From Piscinibacter sp047600445 (GTDB lineage: Bacteria; Pseudomonadota; Gammaproteobacteria; Burkholderiales; Burkholderiaceae_C): a stretch of 64,000 nucleotides of DNA. The notes beneath the pieces were generated by a model. It was not told the origin of the DNA. It worked only from the letters and a program-made list of their open reading frames with translations, and did no database searches. A program made the translations under genes and the position numbers. The DNA lies in assembly GCF_047600445.1 (NCBI RefSeq), contig NZ_JASGKT010000001.1, forward strand, positions 682,001 through 746,000, given 5' to 3'. The first letter of the stretch is position 1. Each line of letters begins with the position of its first letter. Shown piece by piece: positions 34,267 to 43,213 of this stretch.

Positions 34267-35812
34267 GGACGGGCGCGCGGCGCCGGCGGTCGTGCGGCCG
34301 GCCGAGCTGGCGCTGCTCGCCTCGGTGTTCGTCGTCGCCGCCTGCGGGCTGCTCTACGAGCTGGCCGCCGGCGCGCTGGCCAGCTACCTGCTGGGCGATT
34401 CGGTCCTGCAGTTCTCCACCGTCATCGGCACCTACCTGTTCGCGATGGGGGTGGGCTCGTGGCTGTCGCGCTTCGTCGAGCGCCAGCTCGTCGCGCAGTT
34501 CCTGCGCATCGAGCTGCTGGTCGGGCTGGTCGGCGGGCTGATGCCGGCGGCGCTGTTCGCGCTGCACAGCGTCGCGGCCGGCTCGTTCCGCTTCGCGCTG
34601 TACGCGCTGGTGCTCGTGGTGGGCACGCTGGTGGGGCTGGAGATCCCGCTGGTGATGCGCATCCTGAAGCGCCATTTCCGCGAGCGCTACGCGCTGAAGG
34701 ACCTGGTCTCGCAGGTGCTGACCTTCGACTACCTGGGCGCGCTGGCGGTGGCGATCGCCTTCCCGCTGGTGCTGGTGCCGCAGCTCGGGCTGATCCGCAC
34801 CGGGCTGTTCTTCGGGCTGCTCAACGCCGGCGTGGCGCTGTGGACGCTGTGGCTGTTCCGCGCCGAGCTGCGCGGCCTGGCGGCGCACGCGCTGGCCTGC
34901 GCGCTGACGCTGGCCGCGCTGGCGGCGGCCTTCGCCGGCGCCGACACGATCACGCGCTGGGCCGAGGACCGCTTCTACGGCGAGGCCATCGTCTACGCCG
35001 AGAGCAGCGCCTACCAGCGCGTCGTGGTCACCTCGGGCCATGCCGGCGTGCGCCTGTTCCTCAACGGCAACCTGCAGTTCCACTCGCGCGACGAGCACCG
35101 CTACCACGAGGCGCTGGTGCACCCGGCGATGGCCGCGCACGGCGCGCCCAAGCAGGTGCTGGTGCTCGGCGGCGGCGACGGCATGGCGCTGCGCGAGATC
35201 CTCAAGTACCCGAGCGTCGAGCAGGTGACGCTGGTCGAGCTCGACCCGCACATGACCCAGCTCTTCTCCAGCGCGCCGCTGCTGACCGCGCTGAACGGCA
35301 ACGCGCTGGCCTCGCCCAAGGTCCGCATCGTCAACGACGACGCCTTCGGCTGGCTGGAGAAGAACGACGCGCACTTCGACGTGATCGTGGTCGACTTCCC
35401 CGACCCGACCAACTTCGCGATCGGCAAGCTCTACACGACGACCTTCTACCAGCGCCTGGACGCGCACCTGGCCGCCGGCGGCTACGCGGTGGTGCAGACC
35501 ACCTCGCCGCTGATCGCGCGGCGCAGCTTCTGGACCGTGGCGGCCACGCTCGAAGCCGCCGGGCTCGTCGCCACGCCCTACCACGCGCACGTGCCGAGTT
35601 TCGGCGAATGGGGCTTCATCCTGGCGAGCCGGCGGCCGTGGCGCATGCCGCGGGCGCTGCCCGAGGGGCTGCGCTTCCTCGACCTGGCCGGGCTGCCGGC
35701 GCTGTTCCACTTCCCGCCCGACATGGCGCGCGTGCCGGCGGAGCCGAACCAGCTCTCCAACCAGCGCCTCGTGCACTTGTTCGAGGAAGAATGGGGCAAG
35801 GTGCAGCAGTGA
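34244..35812 (+). CDS. Membrane-anchored polyamine aminopropyltransferase (spermidine synthase-like)
   Basis: A 522-residue protein. About seven transmembrane helices fill the first 230 residues (LALLASVFVVAACGLLYELAA is the first). A soluble spermidine-synthase-type domain follows, with decarboxylated-AdoMet site VLVLGGGDGMALRE near residue 306 and catalytic Asp region VIVVDFPDPTN. It would transfer an aminopropyl group onto an amine, perhaps one reaching it from or within the membrane. Start TTG at 34244 gives a short leader; GTG at 34291 is an alternative. speD, making the co-substrate, lies at 39665-40027. The true acceptor is unknown. Confidence 0.85.
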   Translation: MPPPSTAEDGRAAPAVVRPAELALLASVFVVAACGLLYELAAGALASYLLGDSVLQFSTVIGTYLFAMGVGSWLSRFVERQLVAQFLRIELLVGLVGGLMPAALFALHSVAAGSFRFALYALVLVVGTLVGLEIPLVMRILKRHFRERYALKDLVSQVLTFDYLGALAVAIAFPLVLVPQLGLIRTGLFFGLLNAGVALWTLWLFRAELRGLAAHALACALTLAALAAAFAGADTITRWAEDRFYGEAIVYAESSAYQRVVVTSGHAGVRLFLNGNLQFHSRDEHRYHEALVHPAMAAHGAPKQVLVLGGGDGMALREILKYPSVEQVTLVELDPHMTQLFSSAPLLTALNGNALASPKVRIVNDDAFGWLEKNDAHFDVIVVDFPDPTNFAIGKLYTTTFYQRLDAHLAAGGYAVVQTTSPLIARRSFWTVAATLEAAGLVATPYHAHVPSFGEWGFILASRRPWRMPRALPEGLRFLDLAGLPALFHFPPDMARVPAEPNQLSNQRLVHLFEEEWGKVQQ

Positions 35813-37437
35813 AGCGCGGCATCACGCGGCGCGCCGCGCTGACGCTGGCCGGCGCGGCGCTGGCCGGCTGCTCGCGCGACGGCGAAGCGCGCTGGAGCGC
35901 GCACTGGATCGGCGCCGCGCACGAGCGCGGCCACCGGCTGCGCGACGCGACGAAAAGCGGCAGCCTGGGCGCGCCGGCCGTGACGCGGCGCGCCGGCGCG
36001 ATCGTCGTCGGCGCCGGCATCGCCGGGCTGGCGGCCGCGCGCGCGCTGATGCGCGCCGGCCTGGACGACGTGCACGTGCTCGAACTGGAAGACGCGCCCG
36101 GCGGCAACAGCCGTGGCCACGTGCTCGGCGGCATGGGCTGCCCGCTGGGCGCGCACTACCTGCCGCTGCCGGGGCCGCATGCAAACGAGGTGGCGCAACT
36201 GCTCGACGAACTCGGCCTGCGCCGCGTCGAACACGGCCGCGTGGTCTACGACGAGCGCCACCTGTGCCACAGCCCGCAGGAGCGGCTGCACATCGAAGGC
36301 CAGTGGGTCGAGGGGCTGCTGCCGCCCGTCGAGGCGCTGCCCGCCGCCGAGCGCGAGCGCACGCGCGACCAGTACCGCGGCTTCGCGCGCGAGGTGCAGC
36401 GCTGGGTGGATGCCGACGCCTTCCGCGTGCCGACCGCGCGCGCCGCGTGGAGCGACGAACTGGCGGCGCTGGACGCGCTGAGCTTCGCCGACTGGCTGGC
36501 GCGCGAGCGCTTCGACGCGCCGGCGCTGCGCTGGTACCTCGACTACTGCTGCCGCGACGACTACGGCGCCGGCAGCGCGCGGGTGTCGGCCTGGGCCGGG
36601 CTGCACTACTTCGCCAGCCGCCATGGCTTTCACGCGCCCGGCGAGGGCGAGGCCGAGCGCGACGGCCTGCTGACCTGGCCGGAAGGCAACGGCTGGCTCG
36701 CCGCGCGGCTCGCCGCGCCGCTGGGTGAGCGCCTGCACGGCGGCTGCGTCGCGCTGCGCGTGCGCGAGGGGCGCGAGGGCGTCGAACTCGATGCCTGGAA
36801 CGAGCGCGCGCAGCGCGTCGAACGCTTCGTCGCGCCGCAGCTCGTGATGGCGCTGCCGCTGTTCGCCGCGGCGCGCGTGCTGGACTCGCCGCCGGCCGCG
36901 CTGGCGCAGGCCGCCGCCGCGATGCGCCACGCGCCGTGGCTGGTGGCCAACCTGCACTGCGAGCGCGCGCCGATCGACCGCGGCGGCGCGCCGCCCTCGT
37001 GGGACAACGTGATCTACCGCAGCCACGCGCTCGGCTACGTCGACGCGATGCACCAGAGCCTGCGTCCGCACCCGGGGCCGACCGTGCTGACCGCGTACTG
37101 GGCGCTGGGCGACGAAGCCGGCGCGCGCCAGCGCCTGCTGGCCGACGGCGCCGAGGCCTGGGCGGCGCGTGTGCTCGCCGATCTCTCGGCGCCGCACCCC
37201 GACCTGCCGCGCCACGTGCGGCGCATCGAGCTGATGCGCTACGGCCACGCGATGAGCATCCCCGTGCCGGGCCTGCGCGGCCACGCGGCGCTGCGCGCGC
37301 TGGCCGCGCCGCAGCGCCGCGTCCACTTCGCGCATGCCGACCTGGCCGGCTATTCGGTGTTCGAGGAGGCCTTCTTCCACGGCACGCGCGCGGCGGCCGA
37401 CGTGACGAAGGCGGTCAGGACTCGTCGCGCAGCTTGA
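35809..37437 (+). CDS. Exported FAD-dependent amine-oxidase-like protein (Tat/lipoprotein signal)
   Basis: A 542-residue flavoprotein. The N-terminus MKRGITRRAALTLAGAALAGC combines a twin-arginine motif with a lipobox, predicting export folded with FAD and anchoring in the envelope. The dinucleotide motif IVVGAGIAGLAAARAL lies near residue 64. A C-terminal FAD segment (VHFAHADLAGYSVFEEAFFHG) is consistent with an amine oxidase/NAD(P)-binding Rossmann-like protein. GTG 35809 overlaps the aminopropyltransferase stop by 4 bp (GTGA). Context suggests it oxidises a polyamine-derived product. Its 3' end overlaps the convergent gene by 23 bp. Confidence 0.82.
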   Translation: MKRGITRRAALTLAGAALAGCSRDGEARWSAHWIGAAHERGHRLRDATKSGSLGAPAVTRRAGAIVVGAGIAGLAAARALMRAGLDDVHVLELEDAPGGNSRGHVLGGMGCPLGAHYLPLPGPHANEVAQLLDELGLRRVEHGRVVYDERHLCHSPQERLHIEGQWVEGLLPPVEALPAAERERTRDQYRGFAREVQRWVDADAFRVPTARAAWSDELAALDALSFADWLARERFDAPALRWYLDYCCRDDYGAGSARVSAWAGLHYFASRHGFHAPGEGEAERDGLLTWPEGNGWLAARLAAPLGERLHGGCVALRVREGREGVELDAWNERAQRVERFVAPQLVMALPLFAAARVLDSPPAALAQAAAAMRHAPWLVANLHCERAPIDRGGAPPSWDNVIYRSHALGYVDAMHQSLRPHPGPTVLTAYWALGDEAGARQRLLADGAEAWAARVLADLSAPHPDLPRHVRRIELMRYGHAMSIPVPGLRGHAALRALAAPQRRVHFAHADLAGYSVFEEAFFHGTRAAADVTKAVRTRRAA

Positions 37438-38185
37438 CGGCCTTGGGCAGGTCCGGCGCCAGCGCGCCGGCGCGCAGCTTGTTCAGCGCGCGGCGCAGTT
37501 CGGCGTCGCCGTCGGCCGGCGCCTCGGCGGCGCGCTGCGCGGCTTCGTGCGCAGCCGCTTCGGAGCGCCGCATCGCCTCGCGGTCTTCGAGGTGGCGCAG
37601 GCGCTGGCGCAACTGGTTGGCTACTTCCTCCACGTCGGCGAGGCCGGCGTGCGCGTCGGTCTTGGGCAGCGCGACGACGCGCTTGTCCTTCATGCGCACG
37701 TTCAGGCGGCAGACGCGGTTGGCGCGGCCGCGCCGCAGCGTGAAGCCGCCGGTGTCCTTCTCCTCCACGTGCACGTCGAGGATGTTCTCGTAGGCGACCT
37801 GGTGCACGCGCTCGCGCAGCCCGCGCTGGAACCACAGGTTGTGCGCGCTGACCGCCACGCGCTCCCAGCGCAGCAGGTCGAGCGCCAGCGCGCCGAACCA
37901 GGCCGCGATGCCCGCGCCCGAGAGCCAGCGCCAGCCCAGCAGCGCGCCCAGCCAGACGACGGCGCCCGAGGCCAGCACCGCGATCACCACCTGCAGCGTC
38001 GCCGGCTCGGCGGTGCGCCAGACGTCGCGTTCATAGGTGTAGGCCTGCGGCTCGCCGGTGGCCAGCGGCGACACCGACCACAGCACCGCCTTCACCGCGC
38101 GCGAGGCGAGGAAATGCGCCGCGCCGGCCGCGGCGAGCGACATCGGCAGCGTGATCACGGACGTGAGCGTGTCCATGGCGCGCAC
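37415..38185 (-). CDS. Membrane protein with bacterial PH-like domain
   Basis: A 256-residue protein of uncertain family. The first 110 residues contain two or three hydrophobic segments (LQVVIAVLASGAVVWLGALL, WLSGAGIAAWFGALALDLL). A beta-rich region follows that looks like a bacterial PH-like (YdbS/YdbT) domain (RVHQVAYENILDVHVEEKD then LNVRMKDKRVVALP). A charged helical tail ends it. MDTLTSV, three codons in, is an alternative start. It is convergent with and overlaps the oxidase gene. Function unknown; a role in the same membrane system is possible. Confidence 0.6.
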   Translation of the reverse strand: MRAMDTLTSVITLPMSLAAAGAAHFLASRAVKAVLWSVSPLATGEPQAYTYERDVWRTAEPATLQVVIAVLASGAVVWLGALLGWRWLSGAGIAAWFGALALDLLRWERVAVSAHNLWFQRGLRERVHQVAYENILDVHVEEKDTGGFTLRRGRANRVCRLNVRMKDKRVVALPKTDAHAGLADVEEVANQLRQRLRHLEDREAMRRSEAAAHEAAQRAAEAPADGDAELRRALNKLRAGALAPDLPKAVKLRDES

Positions 38186-38278
38186 ATTAGCGGCTTCTGG
38201 TGCGGAATCAAGCGGGCCGCCCGCCCGAGCGGCGTTTCCGGCTGGTCGAACGGCAGGAGGCCGGCTCGCTCGGGTGGC

Positions 38279-38980
38279 TCAGCCCGCGTCGAGCGCACGC
38301 AGCCGCTCGGGCGTGCCGACGTCGGCCCAGTCGCCGGTCCAGCGCGTCGCGCCCAGGCGGCGCTGCACGATCGCGGCGTCGAGGTAGGGGCGCAGGCGGG
38401 CTTTTTCGCCGGGCGCGAAGTCGGTCATCAGCTCGGTCACGAAGCCGGGCCGGAACAGGCCGATGCCCGACCAGGTGAAGCTCGCGCCGTCTCGTGCCGG
38501 CAGCGCCAGGCCGTCGGCGATGCCGAAGTCGCCGCCCGGGTGCTGCGGCGGGTTCGGCACCATCCACAGGTGGCCGAGCCGGCTGGCCTGGATCGTGCCG
38601 GCCGCGTCGGCGCCGAAGTCGAAAGCGGGTGCGAACACATCGGCGGCGACGTACCAGAACGGCTCGTCGGCCGCGAGTGCGAGCAGCGGCAGCGCTTTTT
38701 TCAGGCCGCCGGCGGTTTCCAGCGCACCGCCGTGGTCGCGGCCCTCGCGCGAGTAGCGGATCGACAGGCCGAAGCGCGCGCCGTCGCCCAGCGCGGCGAC
38801 GATTTGTTCTTCCAGCCAGGCGGTGTTGACCACCACCTCGCGCACGCCGCCGCGCGCCAGGCCGGCCAGGTGCCACTCGATCAGCGGCCTGCCGCGCACC
38901 GGCAGCAGCGGCTTGGGGCAGGCGTCCGTCAGCGGCCGCATGCGTTCGCCGCGGCCGGCGGCGAGGATGATCGCTTTCAT
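38279..38980 (-). CDS. murU: MurNAc-1-phosphate uridylyltransferase-like nucleotidyltransferase
   Basis: A 233-residue sugar-phosphate nucleotidyltransferase. The N-terminal signature is LAAGRGERMRPLTD with KPLLPVRGRPLIEWH, and the metal/sugar region contains WSGIGLFRP and WADVGTPERL at the end. This matches MurU, which makes UDP-MurNAc from MurNAc-1-phosphate in the cell-wall recycling route started by AmgK. Its usual partner amgK is at 11232-12305, unusually distant. Other NDP-sugar synthesis roles cannot be ruled out. Confidence 0.82.
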   Translation of the reverse strand: MKAIILAAGRGERMRPLTDACPKPLLPVRGRPLIEWHLAGLARGGVREVVVNTAWLEEQIVAALGDGARFGLSIRYSREGRDHGGALETAGGLKKALPLLALAADEPFWYVAADVFAPAFDFGADAAGTIQASRLGHLWMVPNPPQHPGGDFGIADGLALPARDGASFTWSGIGLFRPGFVTELMTDFAPGEKARLRPYLDAAIVQRRLGATRWTGDWADVGTPERLRALDAG

Positions 38981-39005
38981 CCCGCCGAGTCTAGGGCCGC
39001 GGGTT

Positions 39006-39593
39006 CTAGTTCAATGCGGGGCCGAGGCCGATCGGCGCCGGGGCGCTCTGCACGATCTTGCTGAACAGCGGCCGGTACAGGTCGGCCGGCTCGTGGCCGG
39101 TCAGCGGATCGCGGTTGGCGAGGAAGGCTTCGTCGAGTTCCTTCCAGTCCTCGGGCGTCAGGTGCTTCATCGCCAGCGGCAGCACCTCCTCCTCCTCGAC
39201 GCGCATGTGGCCGAGGTAGAAGTCGATGTAGCGCTCCACCGCCTGCTCGAAGGCGGCGCGGCGCGGCTCGCCCAGCACCTCGAAGGCGAGCAGGTCGTGC
39301 TCGAGGTCGCGGATCGCCTTCTCGCCGCGCGCGTGGTCGCGGTCGAGCCGGTCGAGCACCGAGGCGACCTGCGGGCAGCGCGCGCGCAGCTTCGGGAACA
39401 GCAGCTCGCTCTCCTTGGTGTGGTGCAACTGCTCCGGGAATTCGTCGATGTAGAACAGCATCGCGCGCAGCACGCCGAAGTCGGGCAGCGAGCCGTGCCG
39501 GCGGTGCTCGGCGAGCAGCATGGACAGCGAGCGCAGCATCGCCGACAGCGCGCCGTGCTCGTCGCGGATGATGGTCATGGAAGGGTGGGACAT
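39006..39593 (-). CDS. Hemerythrin-domain protein
   Basis: A 195-residue helical protein with the His/Glu pattern of hemerythrin HHE domains: IIRDEHGAL, LHHTKESELLFPKL, DRDHARGE and FYLGHMRVEEEEVLPLA. These would ligate a di-iron centre binding O2 or NO, or sensing iron or redox state. CTGGAG upstream supports ATG 39593. The C-terminal 40 residues have no obvious domain. Free-standing HHE proteins serve in oxygen/NO handling or Fe-S repair; which applies cannot be told. Confidence 0.88.
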   Translation of the reverse strand: MSHPSMTIIRDEHGALSAMLRSLSMLLAEHRRHGSLPDFGVLRAMLFYIDEFPEQLHHTKESELLFPKLRARCPQVASVLDRLDRDHARGEKAIRDLEHDLLAFEVLGEPRRAAFEQAVERYIDFYLGHMRVEEEEVLPLAMKHLTPEDWKELDEAFLANRDPLTGHEPADLYRPLFSKIVQSAPAPIGLGPALN

Positions 39594-39664
39594 GGCGGGA
39601 CTCCAGGGCCGTTGCGGCAGGACTCCAGCGTCGCACCGCGCGGCGCGGCGCGGCTTGAGCGGGG

Positions 39665-40027
39665 TCAAGCTTGCGTGCCGCGCACGATCTCGTGGCGCTG
39701 CGCGCCGGCCGGCGCGAAGGCCTGTTCCAGCGCGGCCAGCAGCGCCCGCGCGCGCGCCGAGTTGTCGGCGCCGAAGTTGCACACGTAGACGTCCAGCGTC
39801 ACCGCGCCCAGCTCGGGCCAGGTGTGCACCGCCACGTGCGACTCGGCCAGCAGCACCACGCCGGTGACGCCGCCGGGCTCGAAGCGGTGGAACACCTCGC
39901 CCACCGGCGCGAGCCCGGCCGCGCGCACCGCCGCCAGGCAGCGCTCGCGCAGCGCGGCGGCGTCGCCCATCACCGGACGGGCCGGATCGCAACCACTCAA
40001 GTCGGCGGTGAGGTGCAGCCCCTGCAT
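39665..40027 (-). CDS. speD: S-adenosylmethionine decarboxylase proenzyme (short SpeD/SpeH class)
   Basis: A 120-residue pyruvoyl enzyme of the short bacterial class. Self-cleavage is expected at Glu62-Ser63 within VLLAESHVAVHTWPE, where Ser63 becomes the pyruvoyl group. It makes decarboxylated AdoMet, the aminopropyl donor for spermidine synthase. The nearest possible user is the membrane aminopropyltransferase at 34244-35812, on the opposite strand. Divergent from tkt across an 80-bp promoter region. Confidence 0.95.
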   Translation of the reverse strand: MQGLHLTADLSGCDPARPVMGDAAALRERCLAAVRAAGLAPVGEVFHRFEPGGVTGVVLLAESHVAVHTWPELGAVTLDVYVCNFGADNSARARALLAALEQAFAPAGAQRHEIVRGTQA

Positions 40028-40107
40028 GCGGCGGATGATACGGAGGGCGCGGGAGCGCGGCTTTAAAATCCGCGGTTTCCGCCCTCCGCGCCGCCGCCGC
40101 GATCGAC
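40028..40107. promoter_or_regulatory. speD / tkt divergent promoter region with inverted repeat
   Basis: TAAAAT (40064-40069) is a good -10 for tkt. It lies inside inverted arms GGAGGGCG (40042-40049) and CGCCCTCC (40080-40087), which could be an operator or a hairpin. No -35 consensus is apparent. Confidence 0.45.
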
Positions 40108-42180
40108 ATGGCCGACATCGCCTCTTTGCAAGCCCCCGCCTCCTCGACGACGGCCCTGATGGCCAATGCGATCCGCGCCCTCGCGATGGATGCCGTGCAG
40201 CAGGCCAACTCGGGCCACCCGGGCGCGCCGATGGGCATGGCCGAGATCGCCGTCGCGCTGTGGGGCCCGGCGCAAGGCCTGTTGCGCCACAACCCGGCCA
40301 ACCCGCATTGGGCCGACCGCGACCGCTTCGTGCTCTCGAACGGCCACGGCTCGATGCTGATCTACGCGCTGCTGCACCTGACCGGCTACGACCTGCCGAT
40401 GAGCGAGCTGCGCAACTTCCGCCAGATGCACAGCAAGACGCCGGGGCATCCCGAGGTCGGCGTCACGCCGGGTGTCGAGACCACCACCGGCCCGCTCGGC
40501 CAGGGCATCACGAATGCCGTCGGCATGGCGCTGGCCGAGAAGCTGCTGGCCGCCGAGTTCAACCGGCCGGGCCACGCGGTGGTGGACCACCACACCTACG
40601 CCTTCCTCGGCGACGGCTGCCTGATGGAAGGCGTCAGCCACGAGGCCTGCGCGCTGGCCGGCGCGTGGAAGCTCGGCAAGCTGATCGCGCTGTACGACGA
40701 CAACGGCATCTCGATCGACGGGCCGGTCGCGCCCTGGTTCGTCGACGACACGCCCAAGCGCTTCGATGCCTACGGCTGGAACGTGATCCGCGGCGTCGAC
40801 GGCCACGACGCGGCGGCGGTCGGCGCGGCGCTCGCGCAGGCCAGGGCACGGGCGGACCGGCCGACGCTGGTCTGCTGCAAGACCACCATCGGCAAGGGTT
40901 CGCCGAACCGCGCCGGCAGCGCCAAGGCGCACGGCGAGGCGCTGGGCGCCGAGGAGATCAAGCTGACGCGCGCCGCGCTGGGCTGGACCAGCGAGCCCTT
41001 CGTGATCCCCGAAGCCGCCTACGCCGCCTGGGACGCCAAGGCGCGCGGCGCCGAGCTGGAAGCGCAGTGGGACGCACGCTTCGCCGCCTACCGCGCCGCG
41101 TTTCCCGAACTCGCCGCCGAGTTCGTGCGCCGCATGCGCGGCGAGCTGCCGGCGAACTGGGCACGGACCGTGGGCGAGGCGCTGCAGGCCGCCGACGCCA
41201 AGGCCGAGACGGTGGCCAGCCGCAAGGCCAGCCAACTGGCGCTGGAAGTCTTCACCCAGGCGCTGCCCGAGATGCTGGGCGGCAGCGCCGACCTGACCGG
41301 CTCCAACCTCACCAACACCAGCTCGACGCCGGCGCTGCGCTTCGGCAGCGATGGCGCCAGCAACGGCGGCCGCCACATCAACTACGGCGTGCGCGAGTTC
41401 GGCATGGCGGCGATCATGAACGGCGTCGCGCTGCACGGCGGGCTGCTGCCTTACGGCGGCACCTTCCTGACCTTCAGCGACTACAGCCGCAACGCGATCC
41501 GCATGGCCGCGCTGATGAAACAGCGCGTGGTGCACGTGTTCACGCACGACTCGATCGGCCTGGGCGAAGACGGCCCGACGCACCAGAGCGTCGAGCATGC
41601 CGCCGCGCTGCGCCTGATCCCGGGGCTGGACGTCTGGCGCCCGGCCGACACCGCCGAGACGGCGGCGGCCTGGGCGGCGGCGATCGCCAACCGCCAGCGG
41701 CCCACCGCGCTGCTGCTGTCGCGACAGAATCTTCCCTACCTGCCGAAAGACACAAAAGACGGCCGGCTCGACGACATCGCCAAAGGCGCCTACGTGCTGG
41801 CCGAGCCGGCTGAAGTCGGGCTGCGGAAGAGGGCCCGGGCGGTGATCGTCGCCACGGGTTCGGAGGTGCAGCTCGCGCTGCACGCGCAGGCGTTGCTGGC
41901 CAAGAGCGGCATCCCCGTGCGTGTCGTCTCGATGCCCTCGACCAGCGTGTTCGACCGCCAGGCCACGGCCTACAAGAGCGCCGTGCTGCCCCAAGGCCTG
42001 CCCCGCATCGCGGTGGAGGCCGGCGTCACCGACGGCTGGTGGAAGTACGGCTGCGCCGCCGTCGTCGGCCTCGACACCTACGGAGAGTCGGCGCCGGCCG
42101 GCGTGCTCTTCAAGCATTTCGGCTTCACCGCGGACAACGTGGCCGACACCGTGCGCGCGGTGCTGGCGCGCCGCCGCTGA
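40108..42180 (+). CDS. tkt: Transketolase
   Basis: A 690-residue thiamine-diphosphate enzyme of the pentose phosphate/Calvin pathway. TPP motif GDGCLMEGVSHEA near residue 172; conserved His residues in NSGHPGAP and SNGHGSM; YGGTFLTFSDYSRNAIR and EDGPTHQSVEH mark the pyrimidine-binding domain. It transfers two-carbon ketol units between sugar phosphates. Canonical length. gapA follows 34 bp downstream; this tkt-gap(-pgk) order is common in Burkholderiales. Confidence 0.98.
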   Translation: MADIASLQAPASSTTALMANAIRALAMDAVQQANSGHPGAPMGMAEIAVALWGPAQGLLRHNPANPHWADRDRFVLSNGHGSMLIYALLHLTGYDLPMSELRNFRQMHSKTPGHPEVGVTPGVETTTGPLGQGITNAVGMALAEKLLAAEFNRPGHAVVDHHTYAFLGDGCLMEGVSHEACALAGAWKLGKLIALYDDNGISIDGPVAPWFVDDTPKRFDAYGWNVIRGVDGHDAAAVGAALAQARARADRPTLVCCKTTIGKGSPNRAGSAKAHGEALGAEEIKLTRAALGWTSEPFVIPEAAYAAWDAKARGAELEAQWDARFAAYRAAFPELAAEFVRRMRGELPANWARTVGEALQAADAKAETVASRKASQLALEVFTQALPEMLGGSADLTGSNLTNTSSTPALRFGSDGASNGGRHINYGVREFGMAAIMNGVALHGGLLPYGGTFLTFSDYSRNAIRMAALMKQRVVHVFTHDSIGLGEDGPTHQSVEHAAALRLIPGLDVWRPADTAETAAAWAAAIANRQRPTALLLSRQNLPYLPKDTKDGRLDDIAKGAYVLAEPAEVGLRKRARAVIVATGSEVQLALHAQALLAKSGIPVRVVSMPSTSVFDRQATAYKSAVLPQGLPRIAVEAGVTDGWWKYGCAAVVGLDTYGESAPAGVLFKHFGFTADNVADTVRAVLARRR

Positions 42181-42214
42181 AGCCGCGCCACCCATTCAAC
42201 CTGGAGGAAATCTC

Positions 42215-43213
42215 ATGACCATCAAGATCGGCATCAACGGCTTCGGCCGCATCGGGCGCATGGTGTTCCGCGCCGCCGTGCAGAACTTCAAGGACGTGGA
42301 AGTCGTCGCCATCAACGACCTGCTCGAACCCGACTACCTCGCCTACATGCTGAAGTACGACAGCGTGCACGGCCGCTTCAAGGGCGATGTGGCCGTCGAC
42401 GGCAACACGCTGATCGTCAACGGCAGGAAGATCCGCCTGTCCGCGGTGAAGGACCCGGCCGAGCTGAAGTGGGGCGAGGTCGGCGCCGACATCGTGGTCG
42501 AGTCGACCGGCCTGTTCCTGACCAAGGAAACCGCGCAGAAGCACATCGCCGCCGGCGCGAAGAAGGTCGTGATGAGCGCGCCGTCCAAGGACGACACGCC
42601 GATGTTCGTCTACGGCGTCAACGACAAGAGCTACAAGGGCGAGGCGATCATCTCCAACGCCTCGTGCACGACCAACTGCCTGGCGCCCGTGGCCAAGGTG
42701 CTGCACGACACCTTCGGCATCAAGCGCGGCCTGATGACCACGGTGCACGCCACCACCGCGACGCAGAAGACCGTCGACGGCCCGAGCAACAAGGACTGGC
42801 GCGGCGGCCGCGGCATCCTGGAAAACATCATCCCCAGCAGCACCGGCGCGGCCAAGGCGGTGGGCGTGGTGATCCCCGAGCTGAACAAGAAGCTCACCGG
42901 CATGAGCTTCCGCGTGCCGACCTCCGACGTCTCGGTGGTCGACCTGACCGTCGAGCTGAACAAGGAAGCCAGCTACGATGACATCTGCAAGGCCATGAAG
43001 GCGGCCAGCGAGGGCGCGATGAAGGGCGTGCTCGGCTACACCGAGGACAAGGTCGTCTCGACCGACTTCCGCGGCGAGGCGATGACCTCGGTGTTCGACG
43101 CCGAGGCCGGCATCGCGCTGGACAAGACCTTCGTCAAGGTCGTGGCCTGGTACGACAACGAATGGGGCTACTCCAACAAGGTGCTGGAGATGGTGCGCGT
43201 GATCGCGCGCTGA
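42215..43213 (+). CDS. gapA: Glyceraldehyde-3-phosphate dehydrogenase, type I
   Basis: A 332-residue NAD-linked enzyme. The Rossmann start is KIGINGFGRIGR, the catalytic Cys lies in SNASCTTNCLAP near residue 151, the catalytic His in TTVHATTATQ, and the C-terminus WYDNEWGYSNKVLEM is typical. CTGGAGGAAATCTC is a very strong ribosome-binding site. It oxidises glyceraldehyde-3-phosphate in glycolysis or acts in reverse in gluconeogenesis. Forms an operon with tkt. Confidence 0.98.
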   Translation: MTIKIGINGFGRIGRMVFRAAVQNFKDVEVVAINDLLEPDYLAYMLKYDSVHGRFKGDVAVDGNTLIVNGRKIRLSAVKDPAELKWGEVGADIVVESTGLFLTKETAQKHIAAGAKKVVMSAPSKDDTPMFVYGVNDKSYKGEAIISNASCTTNCLAPVAKVLHDTFGIKRGLMTTVHATTATQKTVDGPSNKDWRGGRGILENIIPSSTGAAKAVGVVIPELNKKLTGMSFRVPTSDVSVVDLTVELNKEASYDDICKAMKAASEGAMKGVLGYTEDKVVSTDFRGEAMTSVFDAEAGIALDKTFVKVVAWYDNEWGYSNKVLEMVRVIAR

